DNA of 64,000 nucleotides from CAVEFW01 sp964579575. GTDB taxonomy: Bacteria > Actinomycetota > Coriobacteriia > Coriobacteriales > Eggerthellaceae. Made by a program: the position numbers and the translations under genes. The notes under the pieces are model-generated. The model was not told the origin of the DNA and did no database searches. It saw nothing but the letters and a program-made list of their open reading frames with translations. The stretch is from the NCBI GenBank assembly GCA_964579575.1, contig CAZOGL010000002.1, positions 46,802 to 110,801 on the forward strand. The letters run 5' to 3'. Of the stretch, positions 34,767-43,775 are shown piece by piece; position 1 is the first letter of the stretch; every line of letters begins with the position of its first letter.

Positions 34767-35336
34767 ATGAGACATTACAAGAAGGGTCGTAAGCTGGGCA
34801 CTGACAAGTCCCACACCAAGGCTATGAAGCGCAGCCTGGTTGCCTCTCTCTTCGAGAACGACCGCATCAAGACCGTCGAGTCCCGCGCTAAGGAGATCCG
34901 TCCTGACGTCGACAAGATCATCACTTGGGCCAAGAAGGGCGACCTGCATTCTCGCCGTTTGGCCATCGCCGCTCTCGGCAACAACAAGGAGCTCGTCCGC
35001 GAGATCTTTGAGAAGGCCGAGAAGGGTATGTGGCAGGACCGCCAGGGTGGCTACACCCGCATCATGAAGCTCGGTTTCCGTAAGGGCGACAACGCTCCTA
35101 TGGTCATCATGGAGCTCGTGACCGAGAAGTGCACCCCGAAGGTCAAGGCCGAGAAGCCGGTTGAAGCACCTGTTGAGGAGCCCGTGGTTGAGAAGGCTGC
35201 TGAGGAAGCTGTCGAGGAGGCTGCGGAGCCCGTTGAGGCTGCTGAAGAGGTCGCTGAGGAGACCACCGAGGCTGCCGAGGAAGCTGAGGCTGCTGAGGAG
35301 ACCGCCGAGGAAACCGAGAAGGCAACCGAGGAGTAA
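34767..35336 (+). CDS. rplQ: 50S ribosomal protein L17 (bL17) with acidic tail
   Basis: 189 residues: a normal L17 core (MRHYKKGRKLGTDKSHTKAM to about residue 120) plus a ~65-residue tail made almost only of Ala, Glu, Val and Thr. The tail is coded by imperfect GAGGCTGCTGAG-type repeats. Such tails occur in other actinobacterial L17 and probably are disordered. The ATG follows TAGGAG. Last gene of the operon, followed by a terminator. Confidence 0.97.
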   Translation: MRHYKKGRKLGTDKSHTKAMKRSLVASLFENDRIKTVESRAKEIRPDVDKIITWAKKGDLHSRRLAIAALGNNKELVREIFEKAEKGMWQDRQGGYTRIMKLGFRKGDNAPMVIMELVTEKCTPKVKAEKPVEAPVEEPVVEKAAEEAVEEAAEPVEAAEEVAEETTEAAEEAEAAEETAEETEKATEE

Positions 35337-35363
35337 TCCCCTCCGTTTACGTTACTGACGCAA

Positions 35364-35395
35364 GGGCGTCTGGCGATATGCCGGGCGCCCTTTTT
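35364..35395 (+). terminator. Terminator of the infA-rplQ operon
   Basis: 11-bp stem GGGCGTCTGGC/GCCGGGCGCCC (35364-35374, 35380-35390) with two G-U pairs, loop GATAT, then TTTTT. Confidence 0.88.
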
Positions 35396-35413
35396 GCGTG
35401 CAAAAGTTTGCAA

Positions 35414-35457
35414 TGGCCGTTACGCCCAGGCCGCAGGCACCCAGTGGCCGTTACGCC
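35414..35457 (+). repeat. Duplicated 3' end of the MATE gene including its stop
   Basis: TGGCCGTTACGCC at 35414-35426 and again at 35445-35457. The second copy contains the complement of the MATE stop codon (35451-35453). Confidence 0.85.
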
Positions 35458-36956
35458 TGCGGGAGCTTCATCGCTGCTCTCAATGCGAAGAGTTTGCGCA
35501 ACTCGATGACGAGGAAGAACAGCGTGACGATGACGGCGAGGAAATCGCAGATCGGGCTGCACACGACGACCGCCTCGAGGCTGCCTAACGGGAAGAGGTT
35601 CAAAAGGATGTTCGGCAAGAGGAGGTAGGCGGGAATCAAAAACACAACCTGGCGAATGAGCTCAAGGATTGAGGCCTTTGCGGGTTGTCCGCTCGATTGG
35701 AAGTAGCTGCCCGCGACAATCTGACCACCGACGAGAGGCAAGAAGAAGCTGTACATCGTCAGAGAGCGAGCGGTAAAAGACTCGATGTCCCCGCTTACGC
35801 CGAAGAGGTTGACGATCTGTGTCGGCCAAAGATGGAAGCACGTCCAGAAAAAGGCCCCGATGAGGCAACCGTCGATGATGGACCATTTCAACGTCTTGAT
35901 GACGCGGTCCCATTTCTTGGCGCCGACGTTAAAGCCGATGATGGGTTGCATACCCATGGTGAGTCCGATGATGGGGGTGATGCCGAAATACCCCGCCTTT
36001 TGTGCGACGCCAATGGCGGCAAGGCCGTTGTCGACGCCGAGGGGATCCATCGCGCCGTAGACGTTGACGACCTGGTTCAAGACGATGGCGACAACGGTAC
36101 TTGCACATTGCATGATGAAGCTCGCCATGCCGAGAGCACAGATCTTGCCCATGAGTCGCAGGTCGGCGGCCATGCATTTCAACTTCAACCTAAATGGCGC
36201 GTTCTTGCTGAACAGGAAATACCAAAGGACGGGTGCGCCGCCGAATGCCTGGCCCAAGATCGTGGCAAGTGCGCTGCCTGCAACGCCAAGCCCCATCGCC
36301 ATGACGAACAGGAGGTTGAAAATGATGCACATGATCGCGCCGATGATCTGGGTGATTGTTGCCATCATTGGCTTTGCGGCGGTGCGCAGGAAGTTGTTCA
36401 GACCGTTGCCGAGGCTTTGGAACACACAACCGATGCAGACAATCTGCACGAATATCTTGGTCTGTTCCCAAAGGGTGGGCGTCGTTCCGATAATGGTGAG
36501 CACGGGGTCGATGAGGATGATTGCGATGAGAGCTACGATCGCCGAAATTGCAACAAGCAAGATCGTTGTGTTGCCGAGAGCCTTTTCGACCTTGTCCAAG
36601 CGTCCCGCGCCGAGTTCAAGTGCGGCGAGGGCGTTGCCGCCGACGCCAGCGAGCATGCTGCATCCGGCGAGCAGGATCATGACAGGCAGAGCGAGCGTGG
36701 TGACCGCGACACCGTCGGTGCCGACGGCCCATCCGAGGACGGCCGTGTCGATGACGTTGTAGAGCGAACTGATGATCATGCTCACGATGGCGGGCAGGCT
36801 GAACTCGATCAGGAGCTTGCCAATAGGGAGGCGACCCATGCGTCCAGGGTCGGCCTTGCCGTTTCTCTTTCCGCCTGTCGGGGGTGTCGTCGTTTCGGTG
36901 ACAGGAGCGATTTGGGCGCAATCCAGCGCATCGCTCACGAAGGGTTCTTTGTTCAT
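35451..36956 (-). CDS. MATE family efflux transporter
   Basis: 501 residues. Twelve membrane helices after a ~45-residue polar N-terminus; the two halves are each a MatE domain (LPAIVSMIISSLYNVIDTAV early, GMQPIIGFNVGAKK in the second). Expels drugs or organic cations in exchange for Na+ or H+; the substrate is unknown. Divergent from the helicase gene, sharing a gap with a strong palindrome. Confidence 0.9.
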   Translation of the reverse strand: MNKEPFVSDALDCAQIAPVTETTTPPTGGKRNGKADPGRMGRLPIGKLLIEFSLPAIVSMIISSLYNVIDTAVLGWAVGTDGVAVTTLALPVMILLAGCSMLAGVGGNALAALELGAGRLDKVEKALGNTTILLVAISAIVALIAIILIDPVLTIIGTTPTLWEQTKIFVQIVCIGCVFQSLGNGLNNFLRTAAKPMMATITQIIGAIMCIIFNLLFVMAMGLGVAGSALATILGQAFGGAPVLWYFLFSKNAPFRLKLKCMAADLRLMGKICALGMASFIMQCASTVVAIVLNQVVNVYGAMDPLGVDNGLAAIGVAQKAGYFGITPIIGLTMGMQPIIGFNVGAKKWDRVIKTLKWSIIDGCLIGAFFWTCFHLWPTQIVNLFGVSGDIESFTARSLTMYSFFLPLVGGQIVAGSYFQSSGQPAKASILELIRQVVFLIPAYLLLPNILLNLFPLGSLEAVVVCSPICDFLAVIVTLFFLVIELRKLFALRAAMKLPQA

Positions 36957-37038
36957 GCTATGGCTCTTCTCTTGTTATTTTGGTTCGGGCGCGCGGATTT
37001 GCGACGCGCCCTTCGCGTCCTGTCGAGCGCTTCGTGTG

Positions 37039-37067
37039 TATCGATGAAGTATGATAGTTCATCGATA
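37039..37067 (+). promoter_or_regulatory. Operator-like palindrome over a -10 box
   Basis: TATCGATGAA (37039-37048) and its exact complement TTCATCGATA (37058-37067), with TATGAT (37050-37055) between the arms. It lies in the gap between the divergent MATE and helicase genes. Confidence 0.6.
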
Positions 37068-37104
37068 GGTGATTTGCGAAAAAGCGCAGGAAGATGGATT
37101 ATTT

Positions 37105-39759
37105 ATGGACGAAGAGAGCATTGGCGCGATGGACGGGGAACCTCGGGAAAGCCTTGGGGTCGTGGCGGATGACGTTTGGAACAACCAACCAGATGCGACC
37201 CCTGACGATGTCCTTGAGTTGTTCCTCGATTGGGTGGAGGGCCAAGGGTTTGAACTTTGGCCTCACCAAGAGGACGCCTTGCTCTCTCTCATGATGGGCA
37301 ACCATGTGGTCCTTGGAACACCGACAGGATCGGGCAAGAGCATGGTCGCCCTCGGACTCATGTTCCGCGCTCTGTGCATCGGCCCCGGCTCCGCCTTCTA
37401 TACCGCTCCCATCAAGGCCTTGGTCAGCGAGAAGTTTTTTGACCTTACCCGTATCCTCGGGCGTGACAATGTCGGCATGATCACTGGCGACGTCTCCATC
37501 AACCCGGATGCGCCTGTGGTATGTTGCACCGCTGAGATCCTTGCCAATCGCGCTCTGAGCGAGGGAAAGAACGCGTCGATCGGTTTTGTCGCCATGGATG
37601 AGTTCCACTACTACGACGATGCGGATCGCGGTTGGGCGTGGCAGGTGCCGTTGCTTGCGTTGCCGAACACCCAATTCCTGCTCATGAGCGCCACGCTCGG
37701 TGACGTTAGCGTCATTGCCGATAAGTTGCAGGAAGTTTCTGGTCGCGATGTGGATCTCATATTGGACGCGCCTCGCCCGGTGCCTTTGGAATACAGCTAT
37801 GTGGAAACCTCTTTGGAGGGCACGGTGGAGCTTGCGCTGCGTCGCGGGGAGGGGCCGATCTACGCCGTTCATTTCTCCCAAGATGCGGCTGTCGCGAGTG
37901 CTCAGGCCCTTGCCAGCTACGGCATTGCCACAAAGGAGCAACGCGACGCCATCAAGGCCGCCGCGAAGGGGACGAGCTTTTCGACGGCTTTTGGCAAGAT
38001 CTTGCAACGTCTTCTCGGGTGCGGTGTCGCCGTGCATCATGCTGGTATGCTGCCACGCTATCGCCTCCTTGTGGAAAAGCTCGCACAGCAGGGGCTGCTT
38101 CCGGTCATTTGCGGCACGGATACCCTTGGCGTCGGAATCAATGTCCCCATCCATACGGTTTTGCTTACCGCCCTTGCCAAGTATGATGGCCACCGCTCGC
38201 GCCGCCTCAACGCACGCGAGTTCCACCAGATTGCGGGACGCGCGGGACGCAGCGGTTTCGATACCCAGGGTTGCGTCATCGTCCAGGCACCAGAACATGA
38301 GATCGAGAATGCGAAACTTCGTGCCAAGGCGGGTAACGACCCTGCAAAACAGCGCAAGATCAAGCTGAAAAAACCTCGAGAGGGGCAAGTGACTTGGGAT
38401 GTCCGCACGTTTGACAAGTTGGTGGGCTCCGTTCCCGAAACGTTGCGTCCGCGTCTGAAGATTACCCACTCCATGGTGCTCAACATTATCGAGCAAGGCG
38501 GCGATGCTCGCGCACGTACCGTTGCGCTGATCGATTCGAGCCTGCAAAGCCCCGAGGACAAGGCGCGTCTCCGTATTCGCGCCGAGGATTTATTTACCAC
38601 CCTCGAGTCCGCAGGCGTCGTGAGGCATGATTGGCTCGACCGTGAGGGAGACGTGGTGCAAAATGGCGATTCGGGAGAGTTTGTCTCCTTGGTCGAAGGT
38701 ACGGAGCGCGGATGGAAGCCCGACTATTACGTGACGGTCGATATGCCGCAAGACTTCGTTCTTGACCAGCCGCTTTCGCCATTTATGCTCGCGGCACTCG
38801 AGTTGCTCGATCCCGAGAGCGACGACTATGAGCTTGACCTCATCTCCATGGCCGAGGCCACGGTAGAAGATCCCATTCGCGTTTTGCGCGCACAGGAGCG
38901 ACGAGCGAAGGATCGGGCTATGGCCGAGATGAAGGCCGACGGCATCGGGTTTGAGGAGCGTCTCGAGAAATTGGAGGAAGTCACCTACCCGAAGCCTTTG
39001 GAGGAGATGCTCGAGGGCGCATTCACCTTGTATTGTGAGAGCGTGCCTTGGGCGGCTGAGTATGAGCTTCTCCCCAAGAGCGTAGTGCGTGAGATGGTTG
39101 AGGGCGGCCACACGTTCAACAGCTATGTCGCTGCATACAACCTTGCTCGCAGCGAAGGTGTTTTGTTGCGCTATCTTTCCGACGTCTATCGCGTTCTTGA
39201 CCGCACGATTCCCCTCGACAAGCGCACAGAGCGCCTCGATGACATCACCAGTTGGCTCGGGGTCGTCGTGAGAAGCGTCGACAGCAGCCTCATCGATGAA
39301 TGGGCGGGCACGAACCTCGACGGTGGTGAAGGTGCTGACGCCGCCGCGCCCGTCGATGTGGTCGTGGCGGATCGTCGTGGTCTTACCGTGCTCGTGCGCA
39401 ATGCCCTTTGGAAGCGCGTCGTGCTTGCGGCCCGTCGTGACAGCGAGGCCTTAGGGGAGTTGGACGGCGATTGGGGCTGGGGTATCATGAAGTGGCGAGA
39501 CGCTCTCGACTCCTACTACGAGGAGTTTGAGGAGATCGAGACCGACGCCGATGCCCACAACGCCACGTACTTCCTTGTCGACTACGCACGTGAGCAAATC
39601 GATCATCGCTGGGATGTTGTCCAACTGTTTCGTGATCCGGATGACTCACGGGATTTCCGCATCGTTGCGTCGGTTGATTTGGACGCCACGCAGGATGGCG
39701 GCGAGGTGGTGTTCGAAAACTATTTCGTCGGCTTCCAGACAGACGCTCCTCGTCGCTAA
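37105..39759 (+). CDS. Ski2-like DEAD/DEAH helicase with DUF3516 C-terminus
   Basis: 884 residues. SF2 helicase: Walker A TPTGSGKSM, motif II MDEFHYY (DExH-type), motif III MSATLG, motif VI QIAGRAGRSGFDTQG. A long C-terminal region (from about residue 430) matches the actinobacterial DUF3516 helicase architecture. Probably an RNA helicase; targets unknown. ATG 37105 is preferred (AGGAAG 11 nt before); a GTG at 37069 lies inside the palindrome region. Confidence 0.9.
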   Translation: MDEESIGAMDGEPRESLGVVADDVWNNQPDATPDDVLELFLDWVEGQGFELWPHQEDALLSLMMGNHVVLGTPTGSGKSMVALGLMFRALCIGPGSAFYTAPIKALVSEKFFDLTRILGRDNVGMITGDVSINPDAPVVCCTAEILANRALSEGKNASIGFVAMDEFHYYDDADRGWAWQVPLLALPNTQFLLMSATLGDVSVIADKLQEVSGRDVDLILDAPRPVPLEYSYVETSLEGTVELALRRGEGPIYAVHFSQDAAVASAQALASYGIATKEQRDAIKAAAKGTSFSTAFGKILQRLLGCGVAVHHAGMLPRYRLLVEKLAQQGLLPVICGTDTLGVGINVPIHTVLLTALAKYDGHRSRRLNAREFHQIAGRAGRSGFDTQGCVIVQAPEHEIENAKLRAKAGNDPAKQRKIKLKKPREGQVTWDVRTFDKLVGSVPETLRPRLKITHSMVLNIIEQGGDARARTVALIDSSLQSPEDKARLRIRAEDLFTTLESAGVVRHDWLDREGDVVQNGDSGEFVSLVEGTERGWKPDYYVTVDMPQDFVLDQPLSPFMLAALELLDPESDDYELDLISMAEATVEDPIRVLRAQERRAKDRAMAEMKADGIGFEERLEKLEEVTYPKPLEEMLEGAFTLYCESVPWAAEYELLPKSVVREMVEGGHTFNSYVAAYNLARSEGVLLRYLSDVYRVLDRTIPLDKRTERLDDITSWLGVVVRSVDSSLIDEWAGTNLDGGEGADAAAPVDVVVADRRGLTVLVRNALWKRVVLAARRDSEALGELDGDWGWGIMKWRDALDSYYEEFEEIETDADAHNATYFLVDYAREQIDHRWDVVQLFRDPDDSRDFRIVASVDLDATQDGGEVVFENYFVGFQTDAPRR

Positions 39760-39803
39760 TCGACGTACCTGCTCCCCCTTCGAAAGAAGCGGGAAGGCGG
39801 CGC

Positions 39804-39809
39804 TATACT
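39804..39809 (+). promoter_or_regulatory. -10 box giving a leaderless ecfT transcript
   Basis: TATACT at 39804-39809, ATG at 39817, seven nt after the box. No Shine-Dalgarno sequence precedes the start. Confidence 0.55.
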
Positions 39810-39816
39810 GTGCGTC

Positions 39817-40608
39817 ATGAGACTTTCGGGTTCTACATATGTCGCAGTGGGTTCGCCTATCCACGCCTGTGATGCGCGGGTGAAGATCGTGTTGCTATTT
39901 GCGTTCACCATCTGTGTGTTTTTCGCGACCACGTGGGCAGGGTTGGCGATTTTCATTGTTGTACTCGGTACTGTGATGATCGCGTCGCGGGTGCCGTTGC
40001 GTCGATATTTTGGAATTTTGATACCGATATATGTTCTCATGGGCTTTTCGGTTCTGTTCAACATGTTCGCTTGGACCAGTGACGCTTCCGATGTTTTGGT
40101 GGCGTGGGGGAGCGTTGCGGTTGTCGCCGACGGTCTCCAAAGGGGTGTCTTTCTTGCCCTTCGTATGCTGTTGCTCTCCTTGGGCAGCATGGTTGTGTGT
40201 TTTACCAGCACGTCCACCGAGCTCACGGCGGCCTTCGGTTGGATACTTCGTCCCTTGCGTGTCCTCCGCGTTCCCGTCGACGATGTCACGACGGTGTTTT
40301 CCATCGCATTGCGTTTCATCCCGCTTCTTGCGGTGGAAGTCGAGAGGATTCGCGATGTCCGCTTGGCGCGCGGAGGCGGGTTTGACGGGTCGCTTGCGGA
40401 TCGGCTGCGCGCTTGGGGTGGCGTGTTTGTCCCCGTGTTCGTCGGGTTGTTTCGCCGCGCCGATCGCTTGGCGGACGCCATGGACGCCCGTTGCTACGGT
40501 ATGGCGGCAAGTCGTACGTCTCTCGCTCGGGCGCGCGTGACGCGTGCGTCTGTAGCGACCCTCGTCATCGGCCTCGCTCTTTGCGTGGGCGTCGCGGTGT
40601 TTCTCTGA
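39817..40608 (+). CDS. ecfT: Energy-coupling factor transporter transmembrane protein EcfT
   Basis: 263 residues. CbiQ/EcfT-type scaffold with about five to six membrane helices and the two Ala-Arg-Gly-type coupling motifs RLARGG and DARCYG that contact the EcfA ATPases. It couples ATP hydrolysis to vitamin- or metal-binding S components. No ecfA or S component lies next to it, so its ATPases must be elsewhere. It seems to be read from a leaderless message. Confidence 0.88.
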   Translation: MRLSGSTYVAVGSPIHACDARVKIVLLFAFTICVFFATTWAGLAIFIVVLGTVMIASRVPLRRYFGILIPIYVLMGFSVLFNMFAWTSDASDVLVAWGSVAVVADGLQRGVFLALRMLLLSLGSMVVCFTSTSTELTAAFGWILRPLRVLRVPVDDVTTVFSIALRFIPLLAVEVERIRDVRLARGGGFDGSLADRLRAWGGVFVPVFVGLFRRADRLADAMDARCYGMAASRTSLARARVTRASVATLVIGLALCVGVAVFL

Positions 40609-40666
40609 CGAAGGGTGGTCGCAGGCTCAGTCGCTTGGCAGGGTGTCGCGCCTGCGGTTCGGTGGC

Positions 40667-40763
40667 GTTCGTGGCACGATTGTAGTCGTTTGCCACCCGC
40701 CTCAAGTGGACGCATCAGCAGCTACGGGGGTTGTTCGCGGCGCGATTGCAGTCATTTGTCACC
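40667..40763 (+). repeat. Imperfect two-copy repeat in the enolase leader
   Basis: GTTCGTGGCACGATTGTAGT (starting 40667) recurs as GTTCGCGGCGCGATTGCAGT (starting 40733), ~31 nt each, period 66. The first copy can form GTGGCA/TGCCAC (40671-40676, 40691-40696). A possible -10 TAGAAT follows at 40792. Confidence 0.7.
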
Positions 40764-40879
40764 TTCCCCGCGCAAAGAGCGTCTCAGCCGTTAGAATATT
40801 CACCAAGCAAACTGCGCCTAGGCGGGTTGGAGCCGTCCAGCGCAGAGCGAAACGAACTTTTACTCTTAAGGAGGCTCTG

Positions 40880-42172
40880 ATGGGCATCATCGTTGATGTG
40901 TACGGTCGCGAGGTTTTGGATTCTCGTGGTAACCCGACGGTAGAGGTCGAGGTTGTGTTGGAGGACGGTTCTTTTGGCCGTGCAATCGTCCCCTCAGGCG
41001 CTTCCACTGGCGCGTTCGAGGCAGTTGAGTTGCGTGATGGCGACAAGGATCGCTACATGGGCAAGGGTGTCCAAAATGCTGTTGACCATGTCAACGAGGA
41101 TATTGCCGAGATTCTTCTCGGTGTCGAGGCTGAGGACCAGCGCGCCATCGATGCGGCTATGATCGAGGCCGACGGTACCGACAACAAGGGAAACTTCGGC
41201 GCCAACGCCATTCTCGGCGCAAGCCTTGCAGCTGCCAAGGCCGCCGCAGACGCTGCCGAGTTGCCGCTGTACAAGTATGTCGGCGGTGCCGGCGCACATG
41301 TCTTGCCGACCCCGATGATGAACATTCTCAACGGCGGCGTTCATGCTGACAACAATGTCGACTTCCAAGAGTTCATGATCATGCCGGTCGGCGCTCCGTC
41401 CTTCAAGGAGGCATTGCGTTGGTGCGTCGAGATTTACCACACGCTCAAGAAGGTTCTGCATGATGCGGGCCTCGGCGGTGGCGTCGGCGACGAGGGCGGC
41501 TTCGCTCCGAACTTCACCACGAACAAGGAGCCTTTGGAGTACATCTCCAAGGCGTGCGAAATTGCTGGTTACAAGCCCGGCGTCGACATCATGTTCGCCA
41601 TGGACCCGGCTTCTACCGAGTTCTACAACGCTGAGACCGGCAAGTACGTCTTGGCTGGTGAAGGCCGTGAGCTGACGAGTGACGAGATGGTCGATTACTG
41701 GACTGCCCTCGTTGACGAGTTCCCGATCATCTCCATCGAGGACGGCATGGCCGAGGAGGATTGGGATGGTTGGAAGAAGTTGACCGAGCGCATTGGTGAC
41801 CGTGTCCAACTTGTCGGCGACGACCTGTTCGTCACGAACAGCAAGCGCCTCAAGAAAGGCATCGATATGGGGTGCGCCAACGCCATTCTCATCAAGGTCA
41901 ACCAGATTGGTTCCCTGACCGAGACCCTCGAGGCCATCGAGATGGCAAAGCAGGCTGGCTATGCTTGCGTCATGAGCCACCGTTCCGGCGAGACCGAGGA
42001 CTCCACAATCGCCGATCTTGCGGTTGCTTGCAACACCGGCCAGATCAAGACCGGTGCGCCGTGCCGTTCCGACCGTATCGCCAAGTACAATCAGTTGCTC
42101 CGCATCGAGGAGGAGCTCGACACCCAAGCCAAGTACGCCGGTCTCGACGCGTTCTACAACATCAAGCGCTAG
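40880..42172 (+). CDS. eno: Enolase
   Basis: 430 residues, family length. Interconverts 2-phosphoglycerate and phosphoenolpyruvate with Mg2+. Motifs: DSRGNPTVEVEV, GASTGAFEAVELRDGD, GGVHADNNVDFQEFM, Mg ligands in FAMDPASTE, IEDGMAEEDW and VGDDLFVTN, catalytic Lys in LIKVNQIG and SHRSGETED. The ATG at 40880 follows a full AAGGAGG. Single-gene unit with a strong terminator. Confidence 0.98.
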   Translation: MGIIVDVYGREVLDSRGNPTVEVEVVLEDGSFGRAIVPSGASTGAFEAVELRDGDKDRYMGKGVQNAVDHVNEDIAEILLGVEAEDQRAIDAAMIEADGTDNKGNFGANAILGASLAAAKAAADAAELPLYKYVGGAGAHVLPTPMMNILNGGVHADNNVDFQEFMIMPVGAPSFKEALRWCVEIYHTLKKVLHDAGLGGGVGDEGGFAPNFTTNKEPLEYISKACEIAGYKPGVDIMFAMDPASTEFYNAETGKYVLAGEGRELTSDEMVDYWTALVDEFPIISIEDGMAEEDWDGWKKLTERIGDRVQLVGDDLFVTNSKRLKKGIDMGCANAILIKVNQIGSLTETLEAIEMAKQAGYACVMSHRSGETEDSTIADLAVACNTGQIKTGAPCRSDRIAKYNQLLRIEEELDTQAKYAGLDAFYNIKR

Positions 42173-42213
42173 TTTGGACGCATCGGCCTAGCTAGTTTGG
42201 ACGCATCGGCCTA
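42168..42213 (+). repeat. Tandem duplication of the enolase 3' end with stop codon
   Basis: A 23-nt segment starting GCTAGTTTGGACGCATC (42168-42190), which contains the stop TAG, is repeated exactly at 42191-42213. Confidence 0.95.
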
Positions 42214-42236
42214 AAACGACGCCAATCTAAAAAACA

Positions 42237-42271
42237 GGGGGAAGGCAATCGTACCTTCCCCCTTTCTTCTT
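42237..42271 (+). terminator. Terminator of eno
   Basis: 9-bp stem GGGGGAAGG/CCTTCCCCC (42237-42245, 42254-42262), then TTTCTTCTTTTT. Confidence 0.9.
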
Positions 42272-42318
42272 TTTCGGCTCGTGTCCGGCTAGGCGACGTC
42301 CAGTTAAGCGATGTCCGG

Positions 42319-42975
42319 TTAGGCGAGAGCTACGCTGTATGCCTGCAAAGGATTGCGCATAGGGTCGGTCAGAAGGTATTGGAAGGATATGTCATCGCCG
42401 ATACCGAGGTCATATTCGCTGACTGAAAGATAATTTGCGTAGGAAATCAGGATGTCTGTCGTGGAAAAATGGCCTTCCTCGACGGAGGTGAGACGCACGG
42501 CAGCGAGGTCGGTGGCGTAATCGATGTCGGTAATGGTTCCTGTGGCGCTCCAAAGAAGCCGGTAGGGGTCGATGGAGACGTCGACGGTGTATTCGGTGTC
42601 TGCCGTTTTGACCAGATTGCCTTCCTCGTCTGTGTAGGTTGTCCCCTCAACTTGGATGGTGTAGGGGATGGAGTAATCGCTTGTCACGTCAGGGGAGAAC
42701 GAACCGTATCGATCGTTGAGTCTTGTTGCCTTTTGGGCTAACGTCGTGGTGTCGTTTTTGCTGGTGGTGTCTGTGCTGGTATTACTCGCACAGCCAGCGA
42801 GTCCCATCAGGCATCCCATGCTGAGTGCGCTGATTACGAGAAGGGTGCCTAAGGGCTTCAAGTACGAGGAGAAGTGGCACGTCATCGGCTTTGCGCCCCT
42901 ATCTGACAAGAGAAAGAACCGGGAGATGCGCGAGGTCGCATCTGTCTGCGCGCAGCGATACGTGGATGGGACCAT
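42319..42975 (-). CDS. Lipoprotein of unknown function
   Basis: 218 residues from the ATG at 42975, which follows a good GAAGGAGAAAGG. A lipobox LAGC sits unusually far in (Cys near residue 62), because ~35 polar residues precede the hydrophobic stretch. Starting at the internal ATG 42885 would give a normal signal peptide but has a poor ribosome site. The mature part has a Ser/Thr-rich linker and a soluble domain of ~140 residues that I do not recognise. Converges on eno. Confidence 0.65.
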   Translation of the reverse strand: MVPSTYRCAQTDATSRISRFFLLSDRGAKPMTCHFSSYLKPLGTLLVISALSMGCLMGLAGCASNTSTDTTSKNDTTTLAQKATRLNDRYGSFSPDVTSDYSIPYTIQVEGTTYTDEEGNLVKTADTEYTVDVSIDPYRLLWSATGTITDIDYATDLAAVRLTSVEEGHFSTTDILISYANYLSVSEYDLGIGDDISFQYLLTDPMRNPLQAYSVALA

Positions 42976-43145
42976 ACCTTTCTCCTTCGGTTGTTGTGTG
43001 TAAAGACTGTAGTGACGCTGTGACTTCATGGTACTTCATTTAAGCGACATCAGGTGATATTCCTTTCAAATTTGTGCGAGCTTCACGCGTGCGGAAGAAT
43101 AGCCTCCTACAGCGAGTCGGAGCGTAAAGTTCGTTGTCGCGGGAC

Positions 43146-43151
43146 TATAAT
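43146..43151 (+). promoter_or_regulatory. -10 box upstream of the MogA/MoaB gene
   Basis: TATAAT at 43146-43151, no clear -35. It would place the repeat array 43175-43274 in the 5' leader. Confidence 0.5.
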
Positions 43152-43174
43152 GTCCTCAACAAGAAAAGAACCGT

Positions 43175-43274
43175 CAATTGGGGACGCCCTGAAATTGCAG
43201 ACACCCTAAAATTGAGGACGTTCGAAAATTGGGACGTTCAAAAATTGGGGACACCCAAAATTGATGACACTCGA
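43175..43274 (+). repeat. Six degenerate ~17-bp repeats in the MogA/MoaB leader
   Basis: Six units built on AAATTGGGGACRYYC, starting near 43175, 43192, 43210, 43226, 43242 and 43259 (16-18 nt each). The array ends immediately before the ribosome site. The 312-nt gap 42976-43287 otherwise holds only the -10 box. Confidence 0.85.
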
Positions 43275-43287
43275 AAAAGGAGGCACC

Positions 43288-43770
43288 ATGTCTGTCGAAA
43301 AGCCGACATTCACCATCATCACGTGCTCTGACACTCGCTCCATGAAGGAGGACACCGCAGGCGCTGCCCTCGAGCAGCTTATCGCCGACAACGGGTGGGA
43401 GTGCCTAAGCCATGTCGTCGTCAAGGATGAGGTGGATCAAATCTCCGCCGAGATTGTGAGAGGTGCTGACGAATTGAAGGCCGATATTGTGCTGACCTGC
43501 GGCGGAAGCGGTTTGTCTTTGCGTGATGTGACGCCTGAGGCGACTCGCGCGGTATGCGATCGCGAGGTTCCCGGCATCGCTGAGGCCATGCGCTACCACA
43601 GCCTCCAAATCACACCCCATGCCATGTTGTCCCGCGCGGTCTGCATGCAACGTGGCCGCTGCATCGTCATCAACCTTCCTGGTAGCAAGAAGGCGGCTAC
43701 GGAGAATTGGGAAGGAATCGTGAGCGCGTTGCCCCACGCTGTCAAGATGGTGGCTGGCGGCGGCCACTAG
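43288..43770 (+). CDS. MogA/MoaB-type molybdopterin-binding protein
   Basis: 160 residues. Molybdopterin-binding fold that adenylylates molybdopterin before metal insertion. Motifs: TCSDTR near the N-terminus, LTCGGSGLSLRDVTPEAT, and PGIAEAMR with INLPGSKKA. The ATG at 43288 follows AAAGGAGG. It complements moaA, moaC and modBC at the start of the window, although 38 kb away. It cannot be said from sequence whether it is MogA or MoaB. Confidence 0.88.
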   Translation: MSVEKPTFTIITCSDTRSMKEDTAGAALEQLIADNGWECLSHVVVKDEVDQISAEIVRGADELKADIVLTCGGSGLSLRDVTPEATRAVCDREVPGIAEAMRYHSLQITPHAMLSRAVCMQRGRCIVINLPGSKKAATENWEGIVSALPHAVKMVAGGGH

Positions 43771-43775
43771 GTCGC

